A stretch of DNA of 64,000 nucleotides from positions 248,001 through 312,000 of the forward strand of contig NZ_BCSX01000035.1 in NCBI RefSeq assembly GCF_001570425.1. The letters are read 5' to 3'. The translations under genes were made by a program, and so were the position numbers. This DNA comes from Mycolicibacterium brisbanense (GTDB taxonomy: Bacteria > Actinomycetota > Actinomycetes > Mycobacteriales > Mycobacteriaceae). Shown piece by piece: positions 31,969-40,510 of this stretch (position 1 is its first letter; each line of letters begins with the position of its first letter). Below the pieces are notes generated by a model. That model saw nothing but the letters and a program-made list of their open reading frames with translations, was not told the origin of the DNA and ran no database searches.

Positions 31969-33057
31969 ATGAGTACCCCGCTGACCTTCGACATGATCCG
32001 CCACGCTCCCAAGGCCCTGCTGCACGACCACCTCGACGGTGGTCTGCGCCCGGCCACCGTGCTCGATCTTGCCGGTCAGTTCGGCTACGACGATCTGCCC
32101 GCGACCGAAGTCGACGAACTGGCGACCTTCTTCCGGACCGCCGCGCACAGCGGCTCGCTCGAGCGGTACCTGGAGCCCTTCGCCCACACCGTCGGTGTCA
32201 TGCAGACACCTGAGGCGCTGTACCGAGTCGCCCACGAATGCGTCGAGGATCTCGCCGCCGACAACGTGGTGTACGCCGAGATCCGGTTTGCCCCCGAACT
32301 GCACATCGACCGCGGCCTGTCCCTGGATGCGGTGGTCGATGCGGTGTTGGCGGGCTTCGCCGACGGGGAGAAGGCCGCCGCGGCCGAGGGGCGCACCATC
32401 ACCGTGCGCTGCCTGGTCACCGCGATGCGCCATGCTGCCCGGTCCCGCGAGATCGCTGAACTGGCCATCCGGTTCCGCGACAAGGGCGTGGTGGGCTTCG
32501 ACATCGCCGGGGCCGAGGCCGGCTACCCGCCGTCACGGCATCTCGACGCGTTCGAATACATGCGAAGCAACAACGCGCGCTTCACGATTCACGCCGGGGA
32601 GGCGTTCGGCCTGCCGTCCATCCATGAGGCGATCGCGTTCTGCGGCGCCGACCGGCTCGGCCACGGCGTGCGGATCGTCGACGACATCACCGAACTGGAA
32701 GACGGCAGCCAGAAGCTCGGCCGGTTGGCAGCCATCCTGCGGGACAAGCGCATTCCGCTGGAGATGTGCCCCAGCAGCAATGTGCAGACCGGGGCCGCGG
32801 CGTCCATCGCCGAGCACCCGTTCGACCGGTTGGCCCGGCTGCGCTTCCGGGTCACCGTCAACACCGACAACCGGTTGATGAGCGACACCACCATGACCCA
32901 GGAGATGACGCGTCTGGTCGAGGCCTTCGGCTACGGCTGGAGCGACTTGGAACGCTTCACCATCAATGCGATGAAGTCCGCGTTCATCCCGTTCGACGAG
33001 CGACTGGCCATCATCGACGAGGTCATCAAGCCGCGTTACGCGGTGCTGGTGGGCTGA
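31969..33057 (+). CDS. add: Adenosine deaminase
   Basis: 362 residues from the ATG at 31969. Metal motif HDHLDGGL (His19, His21), the substrate loop AGAEAGYPPS, the metal/catalytic HAGEAFG, DRLGHGVRI and NTDNRLMSDTTMTQE with the catalytic Asp. It deaminates adenosine and deoxyadenosine to inosine forms for purine salvage. GAGCGATG places a weak ribosome site upstream. The 3' end overlaps the convergent malonyl-CoA synthetase gene by 22 bases. Confidence 0.95.
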   Translation: MSTPLTFDMIRHAPKALLHDHLDGGLRPATVLDLAGQFGYDDLPATEVDELATFFRTAAHSGSLERYLEPFAHTVGVMQTPEALYRVAHECVEDLAADNVVYAEIRFAPELHIDRGLSLDAVVDAVLAGFADGEKAAAAEGRTITVRCLVTAMRHAARSREIAELAIRFRDKGVVGFDIAGAEAGYPPSRHLDAFEYMRSNNARFTIHAGEAFGLPSIHEAIAFCGADRLGHGVRIVDDITELEDGSQKLGRLAAILRDKRIPLEMCPSSNVQTGAAASIAEHPFDRLARLRFRVTVNTDNRLMSDTTMTQEMTRLVEAFGYGWSDLERFTINAMKSAFIPFDERLAIIDEVIKPRYAVLVG

Positions 33058-34457
33058 ACCTCGGCTGTCAGCAGTTTCTTCTGCACCTTTCCCATTGCGT
33101 TCCTTGGCAATTCGTCGAGGAAGACGACGTCGCGGGGACGCTTGTGATGCGAGAGCGTGTCGGACACGAACTCGATCAGGCGGCCGCCGAGCCGGCTGCG
33201 GTCGGCGGCGTCGGTGACCACGTAGGCCACGATCCGCTGTCCCAGGTCCGCGTCGGCCTGCCCGACGACGGCGACCTCGCGGACCGCGGGGTGGGCCAGC
33301 AGCGCGGTTTCCACCTCACCTGCGCCGACGCGGTAACCGCCGGACTTGATCAGGTCGACGGACTCCCTCCCGACGATCCGGTGGAAGCCCTGCATATCGC
33401 GGGTCGCGACGTCGCCGGTGATGAACCAGCCGTCGTCGGTCCATGATTCGGCCGTCGCATCCGGCCGGTTGAGATAGCCGTCGAACAGCATGGGCCCGCG
33501 GACCTGGAGGCGGCCGATGCTCTCGCTGTCGTCGGGCACGCCCTGCCCGTCCTCGGTGCGCAGCCGGGTCTGCACACCCAGCACGGGTTGCCCGACCGAC
33601 CCGGGCCTGCGTTCGCCCACGACGCGGGTGCTGAGCGTGATCATGGTCTCGCTCATGCCGTAGCGCTCGATCGGAGCGTGGCCGGTGAGTTCGGCGAGGC
33701 GATCGAAAACGGGTGTGGGCAGCGGTGCGCTGCCCGAGACCAGTAGCCGCGCGCGACTCAGCGCCCGGGCCGACGCCTCGTCGGCGGTGATCCGCGACCA
33801 CACGGTCGGCACCCCGAAGTACATGGTTCCGGCGGCCGCGGCGTAGCGCTCGGGGCGTGGTGCGACGGTGTGCACGACGCGCGAGCCGACCCGCAGTGAA
33901 CCCAGCACACCGAGCACCAACCCGTGCAGATGGAACAGCGGCAGGCCGTGCACGACAGTGTCGTCGGAACTCCACTGCCACGCGTCGCCGACGGCGTCGA
34001 TACCGGCCGCCAAGGCTCGGTGGCTCAGATTGACGCCCTTGGGGGCCCCGGTGGTTCCCGACGTGTAGAGGATCATCGCGGTCGTGTCGTCGGCAGGGGT
34101 GGGCAGCGTGGCGCCGCCCGTATGGCCGCGGGCCGGTACTGCGTGCAGGTCGGACTCCGGATGGGCCGGTCCGGCCCAGCACCCGACCGCGGCGTCGGAA
34201 AGGATGTGGCGCAACTCGGCACGGCCGGAGTCGGGCGGGACCGGCACCACCGGCACGCCGGCCAGCAGGCACGCGGTCACGGCGATGACGGTGTCCAGTG
34301 TGGGCTCGGCGTAGACCGCAACGGGATGCTCGGCGGGCAGTGCAGCCGCGAGAGCCCATGCGGCATCGGTCAATTCCGCCCGTGACAGGCTCTGCTCGCC
34401 GATGGTGACCGCCGCTGCCGTGTCCGGCGCGGCGGCATCGAGAGATGTCAGAAGCAT
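33036..34457 (-). CDS. matB: Malonyl-CoA synthetase-like acyl-CoA ligase (MatB type)
   Basis: 473 residues, ANL superfamily. P-loop YTSGTTGAPKG, substrate region DAWQWSSDDTVVHGLPLFHL followed by HGLVLGVLGSLRVG, YGMSET, TGDVATRD, LIKSGGYRVGAGEVETALL and the catalytic-lysine end RNAMGKVQKKLL. The short N terminus and the DAWQW/GLPLFHxHGLVLG block are those of characterised MatB enzymes, which ligate malonate or methylmalonate to CoA using ATP. It is the last gene of a five-gene minus-strand operon with amidase, DUF3311 protein, symporter and Lrp-type regulator, 10 bases after the regulator. No malonyl-CoA decarboxylase (MatA) is present in the window. Confidence 0.82.
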   Translation of the reverse strand: MLLTSLDAAAPDTAAAVTIGEQSLSRAELTDAAWALAAALPAEHPVAVYAEPTLDTVIAVTACLLAGVPVVPVPPDSGRAELRHILSDAAVGCWAGPAHPESDLHAVPARGHTGGATLPTPADDTTAMILYTSGTTGAPKGVNLSHRALAAGIDAVGDAWQWSSDDTVVHGLPLFHLHGLVLGVLGSLRVGSRVVHTVAPRPERYAAAAGTMYFGVPTVWSRITADEASARALSRARLLVSGSAPLPTPVFDRLAELTGHAPIERYGMSETMITLSTRVVGERRPGSVGQPVLGVQTRLRTEDGQGVPDDSESIGRLQVRGPMLFDGYLNRPDATAESWTDDGWFITGDVATRDMQGFHRIVGRESVDLIKSGGYRVGAGEVETALLAHPAVREVAVVGQADADLGQRIVAYVVTDAADRSRLGGRLIEFVSDTLSHHKRPRDVVFLDELPRNAMGKVQKKLLTAEVQPTSTA

Positions 34458-34467
34458 TGCGGGCCTT

Positions 34468-35430
34468 TCATTTCGGAGCTGCGGTCACCACACCGCCACG
34501 CTTGTAGGTCTGGATCAGTAGGGTCGCGTGAACCGATTCGACGCGAGATTCCCAGGGGCCGTTGACGAGAAACTCGCGTAGCTCGGCGACGTCGCGGGCG
34601 GTCACGTCGACGACGACCGGATACTCGCCCATCACCATGGCCGCGTAGCGCACGAGAGGTGAACGCGCAAGCGAAGTTCCGATGTGTTCAGCGTGCTGGG
34701 GCGCACATCGTATCCACAACAGGGCTTCGACGGGCAGGCCGAGTAGGGCCGGGCCGACAACGGCGCGAATACGCACCACGCCGCGCTGGATCAGTTGATC
34801 GATGCGCCGCCGCGCGGTGGCCTCGGAGAACCCGGCCAGCGTCGCGATCGTCTCGAAGGGGGTACGCCCGTCGGCGACGAGCGCATCGATGATGGCGCGG
34901 TCGACGTCGTCGACCTGCAGCCCGGTCCGCGTCTGTTCCGGTGGGACATCGGGCAATTCGAGTTCGGCGACCTCGGCGGGGCTCAGCACACCGGCGCGCC
35001 ATTCGGCGACGGTCCGGAAGTACTGCAGCACCGGGGTCAACCGGTGGGTCAGCACGCCGTCCAATTCGGCGCCGAGCAGTGCGGGCAGCGCGTCGAAGTC
35101 CGCTGTCACCTCGGCGATCACCTCGGCGGATTCGGCCAGCACGTAGACGAACACCGATTGCGGCCATGCCGCCAGGGTGCGGGCCACCGAGTGGACACGC
35201 TCCGGCCGGCATCGCACCCGCAGCAGATGTGTCGGTGCGAGTGCGGTCAGACCGACCACCTGCACGGTGCCGTCTTCCAGCAGGGCTGCGCCGCGGCGGG
35301 CGACGGTGCGCACCGGCTCGTCGAGCACCTGCGCGATCCGCCGCCACGATGCCCTGCCGTTGACCTGGAGGGCCTCGGTGATCCGTCGGGCGAGTGGGTC
35401 GAGTGGTTCCGGCACCGGCTCAGTATTCAC
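34468..35430 (-). CDS. Double-domain Lrp/AsnC-family regulator
   Basis: 320 residues from the GTG at 35430, which overlaps the symporter stop (GTGA). It has two Lrp modules in tandem. First HTH about 10-58 (DPLARRITEALQVNGRASWR, VLDEPVRTVARRG) with its RAM-like domain, then a second HTH about 172-220 (VDRAIIDALVADGRTPFETI, AGFSEATARRRIDQLIQRG) and RAM domain to the end. Tandem Lrp proteins are less common than single ones and are usually local regulators. It sits inside the amidase-symporter-matB operon, so it likely senses the substrate of that pathway. Confidence 0.87.
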   Translation of the reverse strand: MNTEPVPEPLDPLARRITEALQVNGRASWRRIAQVLDEPVRTVARRGAALLEDGTVQVVGLTALAPTHLLRVRCRPERVHSVARTLAAWPQSVFVYVLAESAEVIAEVTADFDALPALLGAELDGVLTHRLTPVLQYFRTVAEWRAGVLSPAEVAELELPDVPPEQTRTGLQVDDVDRAIIDALVADGRTPFETIATLAGFSEATARRRIDQLIQRGVVRIRAVVGPALLGLPVEALLWIRCAPQHAEHIGTSLARSPLVRYAAMVMGEYPVVVDVTARDVAELREFLVNGPWESRVESVHATLLIQTYKRGGVVTAAPK

Positions 35431-36851
35431 CTCGCGGCCGGTACTTCCTCTGCGATCGCAGGGCGGGGCATCCGGCGCCGGATCGCCTCGGCGATGACCA
35501 CTGCGGCGATGTTCGGGCCCAGCGCGATGAAGCCGGAATCCCAACTGCCGATCGGAATCTCGAAGAACGTGATCCAGCTGACCACCAGTACGCCGATCAC
35601 GATGCCGATCAGTACCGGGACGGCGCCCACGCCGACCCGCCCTCGCAACGCCACCAGGATCGCGGGCGCGAGCTGGGTCAGGCCGCCGTAGGTGAGCAGC
35701 AGCAGGCTGGAGATGCTGGCGCCACCGAGTCCGAAGCCGAGCGCCAGGATGATGGCCGCCGCGACGACGGCGGTGTTGACGCGCATCCGCGTTTTCTCGG
35801 AACCGCCGGTGATCAGGTTGCGCGACACCAGGGTTGAGATGCCCATGACGATCGCGGCAGCCGGAACCATAGCGGCCGAGGCACCGCCGATCGCGATGAC
35901 GGCGACGAGCCAGTCGGGCAGGGTGTGGGTCGCGGTGTCGATGAGGACATGGTTGCCCGTGGTGTCGGCAGGCAGGATCAGGGTGGCGCCCAGCCCGACG
36001 ATGATCGGCGCGAACAGCAACAGCTGGTAGAGCGCGAGCCAGGTGTAGTTGCTGCGCAGGATCTCACCGCTGCGCGCCGCAAGCACCGGGGGCCACAGGT
36101 GCGGAAACACGTTGAGGCCTGCGCCGATCGAGGTGACGACGACGGCCGTGACGAAGAACGTGGTGTCGTATCCCGGCGCGGACAGCGTCAGCAGCTGCGG
36201 CTGAGCACTCTGCACACGCGAGAAGACCTCGGGAATGCCCGCGATGCCGAACCCGACACCGCCCACCACGATGAGCAGTGCGACCACCATGAGCGCGTCC
36301 TTGACCACCGCGACCCGCGAGATCCCGCGAATGCCTGCCCACACGACGAACACGATGACCAGCACGCTGGCGACGACCATGGACAGCCCGCGGCTGGACG
36401 CGTTGCCGGTGGCCAGCTCGACGATCAGGCCGAGCCCGGTGATCTGCAGTTCGAGGTAGGGCAGCAGGAAGATCGCGCCGACCACCGCGACCACCTTGCC
36501 CAACGGCACGCTGTCGAACCGGTCGATGAAGAAGTCGGCCATGGTCAGGTAGCCGCGGCCCTTGCCGAGTCGCCACAGCCTCGGCGCGACGAAGTACATG
36601 CCGATCGCCGAGATCGAGAGGTACGCCAACGCGAACGTGGCACTGACGCCGCCGCCGAACGCTATCCCGGACAACCCGAGAAAGCTGAACGTGGTGAGCG
36701 ATTCGCCGGCCTGTAGGAACCACGACCGCCACCGGCGGAAGCTGCGACCGCTCACGGTCCACTCGTCGAGTTTCCTGGCACGGTTCCCCGCGATGCCGAT
36801 GGCGCCGATGGCGAACAGGCCGATCACGATGTAGACGGTGAGCGCGTTCAT
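35427..36851 (-). CDS. Sodium:solute symporter family transporter
   Basis: 474 residues from the ATG at 36851, overlapping the DUF3311 stop (ATGA). About 12 to 13 membrane helices. SSS-family features are GESLTTFSFLGLSGIAFGGG, RLGKGRGYLTMADFFIDRFD and GGASAAMVPAAAIVMGISTL. Relatives carry monocarboxylates, acetate, pantothenate or amides. Partner of the small DUF3311 membrane protein, a pairing often seen with this symporter type. Substrate is inferred to be the amide or acid handled by the flanking amidase and CoA ligase. Confidence 0.87.
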   Translation of the reverse strand: MNALTVYIVIGLFAIGAIGIAGNRARKLDEWTVSGRSFRRWRSWFLQAGESLTTFSFLGLSGIAFGGGVSATFALAYLSISAIGMYFVAPRLWRLGKGRGYLTMADFFIDRFDSVPLGKVVAVVGAIFLLPYLELQITGLGLIVELATGNASSRGLSMVVASVLVIVFVVWAGIRGISRVAVVKDALMVVALLIVVGGVGFGIAGIPEVFSRVQSAQPQLLTLSAPGYDTTFFVTAVVVTSIGAGLNVFPHLWPPVLAARSGEILRSNYTWLALYQLLLFAPIIVGLGATLILPADTTGNHVLIDTATHTLPDWLVAVIAIGGASAAMVPAAAIVMGISTLVSRNLITGGSEKTRMRVNTAVVAAAIILALGFGLGGASISSLLLLTYGGLTQLAPAILVALRGRVGVGAVPVLIGIVIGVLVVSWITFFEIPIGSWDSGFIALGPNIAAVVIAEAIRRRMPRPAIAEEVPAAR

Positions 36852-37108
36852 CGGGCCTCTCCGGGAGTGTCGGCGGCCTCGGCCGCGTCGAGTTCGTCGC
36901 CGCCGTCGCGCCGGTAGGACGTCTCGACGGCGCGCAGGGCGACGACGGTGCCGATCACCCAGATCGCGGTCCACACGAGGACCGACGGAACGCCGAACCA
37001 GAGGTGCGGACCGTTGACGAAGGGCAGAAAGGGCGTGGAAAGGAACCCGAGGACAGGTACTGCCGCGATGGCGAGGCGCCGCGGGCTTTCCAGGACAGGC
37101 GATGTCAT
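36848..37108 (-). CDS. DUF3311 small membrane protein, symporter partner
   Basis: 86 residues with two membrane helices (AIAAVPVLGFLSTPFLPFV and FGVPSVLVWTAIWVIGTVVA) and an acidic tail. The DUF3311 family occurs next to sodium:solute symporters and probably acts as an accessory subunit. Both its start (overlap with the amidase stop, ATGA at 37105-37108) and its stop (overlap with the symporter start) are shared, so it is translated in tight coupling. Confidence 0.85.
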   Translation of the reverse strand: MTSPVLESPRRLAIAAVPVLGFLSTPFLPFVNGPHLWFGVPSVLVWTAIWVIGTVVALRAVETSYRRDGGDELDAAEAADTPGEAR

Positions 37109-38535
37109 GAGCGGTTCTCCGAGATGAGGGCGGGAAGCCGCGTGCCGTGTTCGGTGGCGGCTTCGAATGCGGCGGCGATGCCGAGCAGCGCCTGTTCACC
37201 ACGGGCGCGGGTGATGATCTGCAGCCCGACGGGCAGTCCGCCGGGGGTGAAGCCGGCAGGCACCGAGATGGCAGGCACGCCGAGGACAGTGATGAGGTAG
37301 GCCGCGGCCATCCAGTCGAGGTAGTTCTGCTGCCGTACGCCTGCCACCTCGGCCGGCCAGAGTTGGTCGGCGTCGAATGGGACGACCTGGCTGACCGGGG
37401 CGATCAGCACGTCGTAGGTGTCGAAGAAGACGTTGGCGGCACGCTGCAGCCGGGTCAGTTCGGCCAGTGCCCGGCCGATGTCACCCGCGGTCCTGGCACG
37501 GCCTTCCCGAATGTTCCAGGCCAGGTCGGCCTTGAACGCCTCGGGCGTGGCGTCGAGCTGCTGACCCCACAGCGTGTCGAATTCGACGGCGCGCAAGGTG
37601 CGGAACGTCGCGTCGGCTCCGTCGAGGTCGGGACACGCGGGCTCGACGTGCGCGCCGAGCTCGGCGAACACCTTCGCAGCGGTTTCCAGCGGTGCCAGCA
37701 CCTCCGCGTCGACGGGGACGCGGTCGCCGAGGGTCGGTGCCCACGCCACCCGAAGCCCTTTGAGATCAGCAGGTTTCACGTCGGCGAAACCTGCCGGGTC
37801 GTCGGCCAGTGAGAGTGGGTCGTCGCGATGCGGCCCGGCGATCACCGACAGCAGCAGCGCGACGTCGTTGACGGTGCGGCCCATGGGCCCTGCTGTCGCG
37901 AGGTTCGGGTACGCCCAGGCCGCGGCGGGGTCCGGAACGCGGCCGGTCGTCGGCCGCAGGCCCACGACGTTGCAGAACGATGCCGGATTGCGCAGGGAGC
38001 CACCCATATCGCTGCCGTCGGCGATCGGTTGCATGCCGCTCGCCAACGCGGCTGCGGCACCGCCACTGCTGCCCCCGGCCGATCGGTCCAGGGCGTACGG
38101 ATTGCGGGTCGTCCCGAAAACCGCGTTGAACGAATGTGATCCGGCTGCGAACTCGGGCACGTTGGTCTTGCCGACGCGAATGGCGCCGGCGTGCTGAATG
38201 CGGCGCACGATTTCGTCGTCCTGCTCCGGGACCCAGTCGGCGTGCAACGGGGAACCGAAGGTGGTGCGCATACCAGCGGTGGCGTGGGTGTCCTTGAACG
38301 CGATCGGGAGCCCGTGCAGCGGGCCCAGTGGTTCACCTGCCGCGCAGCGCTGGTCGGCCTCGGCGGCGGCCTGCTCGGCTCCGTCGATGTCGAGCGTCAC
38401 GATCGCGTTGACCGCGCCGTTGTAGCGGTCGATCTGAGCGACGTGGGCCGCAAGAACTTCGCGTGCGGATATGTCGCGGCGCCGCAGCGCTGCCGCCATC
38501 TCGGTGGCGCTGTCGAAGACCAATGAGTCGTTCAC
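37105..38535 (-). CDS. Amidase-signature family amidohydrolase
   Basis: 476 residues from the GTG at 38535, which has GGGAG 4 bases upstream; an open extension reaches 38586. Ser-cisSer-Lys triad: Lys in LPIAFKDTHATAGM, cis-Ser in RSAGGSSGGAAAALASG, and the nucleophile Ser in GSDMGGSLRNPAS. The enzyme hydrolyses a C-N amide bond in the cytoplasm. It is the first gene of the amidase-DUF3311-symporter-Lrp-matB operon. Together with MatB this suggests an amide of malonate (malonamate, ureidomalonate or similar) as substrate, but the amidase sequence alone does not show it. Confidence 0.88.
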   Translation of the reverse strand: MNDSLVFDSATEMAAALRRRDISAREVLAAHVAQIDRYNGAVNAIVTLDIDGAEQAAAEADQRCAAGEPLGPLHGLPIAFKDTHATAGMRTTFGSPLHADWVPEQDDEIVRRIQHAGAIRVGKTNVPEFAAGSHSFNAVFGTTRNPYALDRSAGGSSGGAAAALASGMQPIADGSDMGGSLRNPASFCNVVGLRPTTGRVPDPAAAWAYPNLATAGPMGRTVNDVALLLSVIAGPHRDDPLSLADDPAGFADVKPADLKGLRVAWAPTLGDRVPVDAEVLAPLETAAKVFAELGAHVEPACPDLDGADATFRTLRAVEFDTLWGQQLDATPEAFKADLAWNIREGRARTAGDIGRALAELTRLQRAANVFFDTYDVLIAPVSQVVPFDADQLWPAEVAGVRQQNYLDWMAAAYLITVLGVPAISVPAGFTPGGLPVGLQIITRARGEQALLGIAAAFEAATEHGTRLPALISENRS

Positions 38536-38767
38536 AAGCTCCCAAATTTCTCTCGGGGCCCATCGCGCAGGTGCCGGTCGTAACACTCCGAGCCTGATGA
38601 GATCCCCATCACAATGTTGTTATGGGCCAGAAAAGTATCAGGAATGACTGATCAGGACAAGAGTCGCCCGAAAACAACGATTTGCGCCGTGCATAGCGTT
38701 CTGGTGATGGAATGTGCCGATTTCCGGGGCCAGCAACGAGCTGCGGGGGTTGGGCGGCAACCTGAAA
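38536..38767. promoter_or_regulatory. Divergent promoter region between amidase operon and PQQ-propeller gene
   Basis: About 230 bases with no convincing gene. It contains a less GC-rich stretch (38600-38720) with CATCACAATGTTGTTATGGG and GAATGACTGATCAGGAC, probably the amidase-operon promoter and a site for its Lrp regulator. No strong palindrome was seen. Confidence 0.4.
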
Positions 38768-38773
38768 TACACT
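38768..38773 (+). promoter_or_regulatory. -10 box TACACT of a probably leaderless gene
   Basis: TACACT matches the mycobacterial TANNNT -10 pattern and ends 6 bases before the GTG at 38780, which would then be the transcript start. No Shine-Dalgarno sequence precedes the GTG, consistent with a leaderless mRNA. Confidence 0.5.
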
Positions 38774-38779
38774 CCCCAC

Positions 38780-40375
38780 GTGAACCAGTGGGGGAGCTCG
38801 CCGTGGGGCGACAATGACGGTCAGCCAGGGGCATCGGGATCGACCGAGTCGCCGTTCGACGCACCCGAGGTCCGTCAGGAGGCGCCACCGGTGTTCGGCG
38901 CCGGCCCAGGTTTTCCGACCTATCCGCAAACGCAGGGCTGGGGACAGCCGCCGGGCTACGGGTACCCACCTCAATACCCCCAGCAGCAATACCCCCAGCA
39001 GCCGCCGGCCGGTCCGCGTCGCCGCGGCAAGGTCATCGGAATCGTCGTCTCCGCGGTGGTGGTCGTCCTCGCGCTGGTGATCGGTTCGGTCGTGGTGTGG
39101 AAGTTCGGCTCCGGAGATTCCGGCACTGACACCACCGCAGGCAAGGCCGAGGTCGCGGCGGAGGCACCGCGTCCGCCTACCGAACTGAAGTTGCCCTCCT
39201 TGAGCGCCGCGCCCACCACGCTGTGGAGCTACCCGCCCGGCGGGGCCTCGAGCGACTACATGAGTGTCCTGGGCGGCGACACCAAGACCGTCATCGTCAA
39301 GGTCGGGGACTCGATCATCGGACTCGACGCGGCCAGCGGCTCACAGTTGTGGCAACAGCCATGGCCGAAGTCGAACGGTGACTATGTCTACTGCGTGGTC
39401 GGCACGTCAGGCGACACGGCCATGTGCGTCGGCCAGCAGATGGCGGCGATCGTCGATATGAAGACCGGAACGACGAAGAGCACAGTGTCCGGACAGTCCG
39501 GCAGCAGCGGCCACAGTGGTTCGGGGCTGTTGGCGTATGTGGACAACACCAAGGGCGTCACGGTGTTCGACGATTCCGGACAGCAACTCTGGACCAAGCC
39601 GATGACGGGTGTCGTCCAGCCGTTCCTGGACCAGCGCATCATTGCGGCGAAGGCGCCCATGGGCACCAAGTTCTATGACGCCAAGACGGGAGACGATCTG
39701 TTCTCCATCGGCATCGTCGACGATTTGATCGCAACCGGACGCGGCATTGCCGTGTCGGTGCGTGGAAGTTCCATCGATGTCGAGCAGGACCGGCACCCGA
39801 AGCAGCGGATCGACTTCTACTCCTTCACCGGGAAGAAAGCGTGGAGCATTCCCGAAGATGCGCACTATCGCCTGCCGCAGACCGCGATCATCACCTCCTA
39901 CACGTTGCCGTCGTCGGTGGAGAACTCGACGTCGGGAGTCGCGTTGCCCGTCGTGTACAGCGAGGACAAAGGCGAGATCGCCGGAGTCGACGACGCCACC
40001 GGTGACATCCGCTGGTCGCAGCAGGTGTCACTGGTGCCGCACACCGTCCCCAGCCTGTCCGGCATCGGCGACCTCTGCATCGTCGTGATCCCGACTGCCG
40101 AGCCGGGCGCTGGTGCGCCGCGGGTGCGGGTGCGCAAATGCACGGACGGAACCGGCGCGCTCGTCGGCGATACTCAGGGCAGTAGTGGCCCAGGTCTGGT
40201 AGCCGTCAATGGCGACCAGACCGTCGTCGGCGGTCTCGGTTCCGATTCGACGACGGCGTACGACGCTGCGACCGGTCAGCAGTTGTGGCAATTGGGCAGA
40301 GATGCCGGAACCTTCACGTTGGTCGGCGACGCGCTCTACAGCACATCGCTTGGAAGGGTGTCGCGGGTCTCCTGA
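38780..40375 (+). CDS. Membrane-anchored PQQ-type beta-propeller protein
   Basis: 531 residues from the GTG at 38780. Order: cytoplasmic Pro/Gln/Gly-rich N terminus with two exact copies of YPQQQ/YPQQP-type repeats (about 66-75), basic stop RRRGK, one membrane helix (about 85-107, VIGIVVSAVVVVLALVIGSV), then an extracytoplasmic domain with PQQ-like propeller repeats such as IIGLDAASGSQLWQQPW, VTVFDDSGQQLWTKP, IAGVDDATGDIRWSQQV and TTAYDAATGQQLWQLGR. The architecture is typical of mycobacterial cell-envelope proteins of unknown function. A leaderless transcript is likely. A nested hairpin follows the stop. Confidence 0.8.
   Translation: MNQWGSSPWGDNDGQPGASGSTESPFDAPEVRQEAPPVFGAGPGFPTYPQTQGWGQPPGYGYPPQYPQQQYPQQPPAGPRRRGKVIGIVVSAVVVVLALVIGSVVVWKFGSGDSGTDTTAGKAEVAAEAPRPPTELKLPSLSAAPTTLWSYPPGGASSDYMSVLGGDTKTVIVKVGDSIIGLDAASGSQLWQQPWPKSNGDYVYCVVGTSGDTAMCVGQQMAAIVDMKTGTTKSTVSGQSGSSGHSGSGLLAYVDNTKGVTVFDDSGQQLWTKPMTGVVQPFLDQRIIAAKAPMGTKFYDAKTGDDLFSIGIVDDLIATGRGIAVSVRGSSIDVEQDRHPKQRIDFYSFTGKKAWSIPEDAHYRLPQTAIITSYTLPSSVENSTSGVALPVVYSEDKGEIAGVDDATGDIRWSQQVSLVPHTVPSLSGIGDLCIVVIPTAEPGAGAPRVRVRKCTDGTGALVGDTQGSSGPGLVAVNGDQTVVGGLGSDSTTAYDAATGQQLWQLGRDAGTFTLVGDALYSTSLGRVSRVS
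38972..39001 (+). repeat. Two exact 15-base tandem repeats in the proline-rich N terminus
   Basis: CAATACCCCCAGCAG is repeated at 38972-38986 and 38987-39001 and encodes the QYPQQ units. Length variation by slippage is possible. Confidence 0.75.
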
Positions 40376-40404
40376 TCTTTCGCCGAGTGATCAGACCCAG
40401 CCGC

Positions 40405-40468
40405 GTCACGAACGTGAACCCTCTGCGAAAAATCGGCGGGAGATTCGCAGACGATTCACGCTCGTGAC
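40405..40468. terminator. Nested hairpin between convergent genes
   Basis: Outer arms GTCACGAACGTGAA (40405-40418) and TTCACGCTCGTGAC (40455-40468) pair with one mismatch. Inner arms CTGCGAA (40423-40429) and TTCGCAG (40444-40450) form a second stem. It lies between the stops at 40375 and 40511 of convergent genes and probably terminates both. Confidence 0.7.
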
Positions 40469-40510
40469 GGCGGTTACCGGTTTCTGGGTCACCTACTCAC
40501 CGTCTGATCC

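Noticed and set aside
30144..32057. 637-codon reading of the LysR frame that starts far upstream
   Set aside because: Only the last 285 codons hold the LysR protein. The upstream extension is antisense to the EamA transporter gene.
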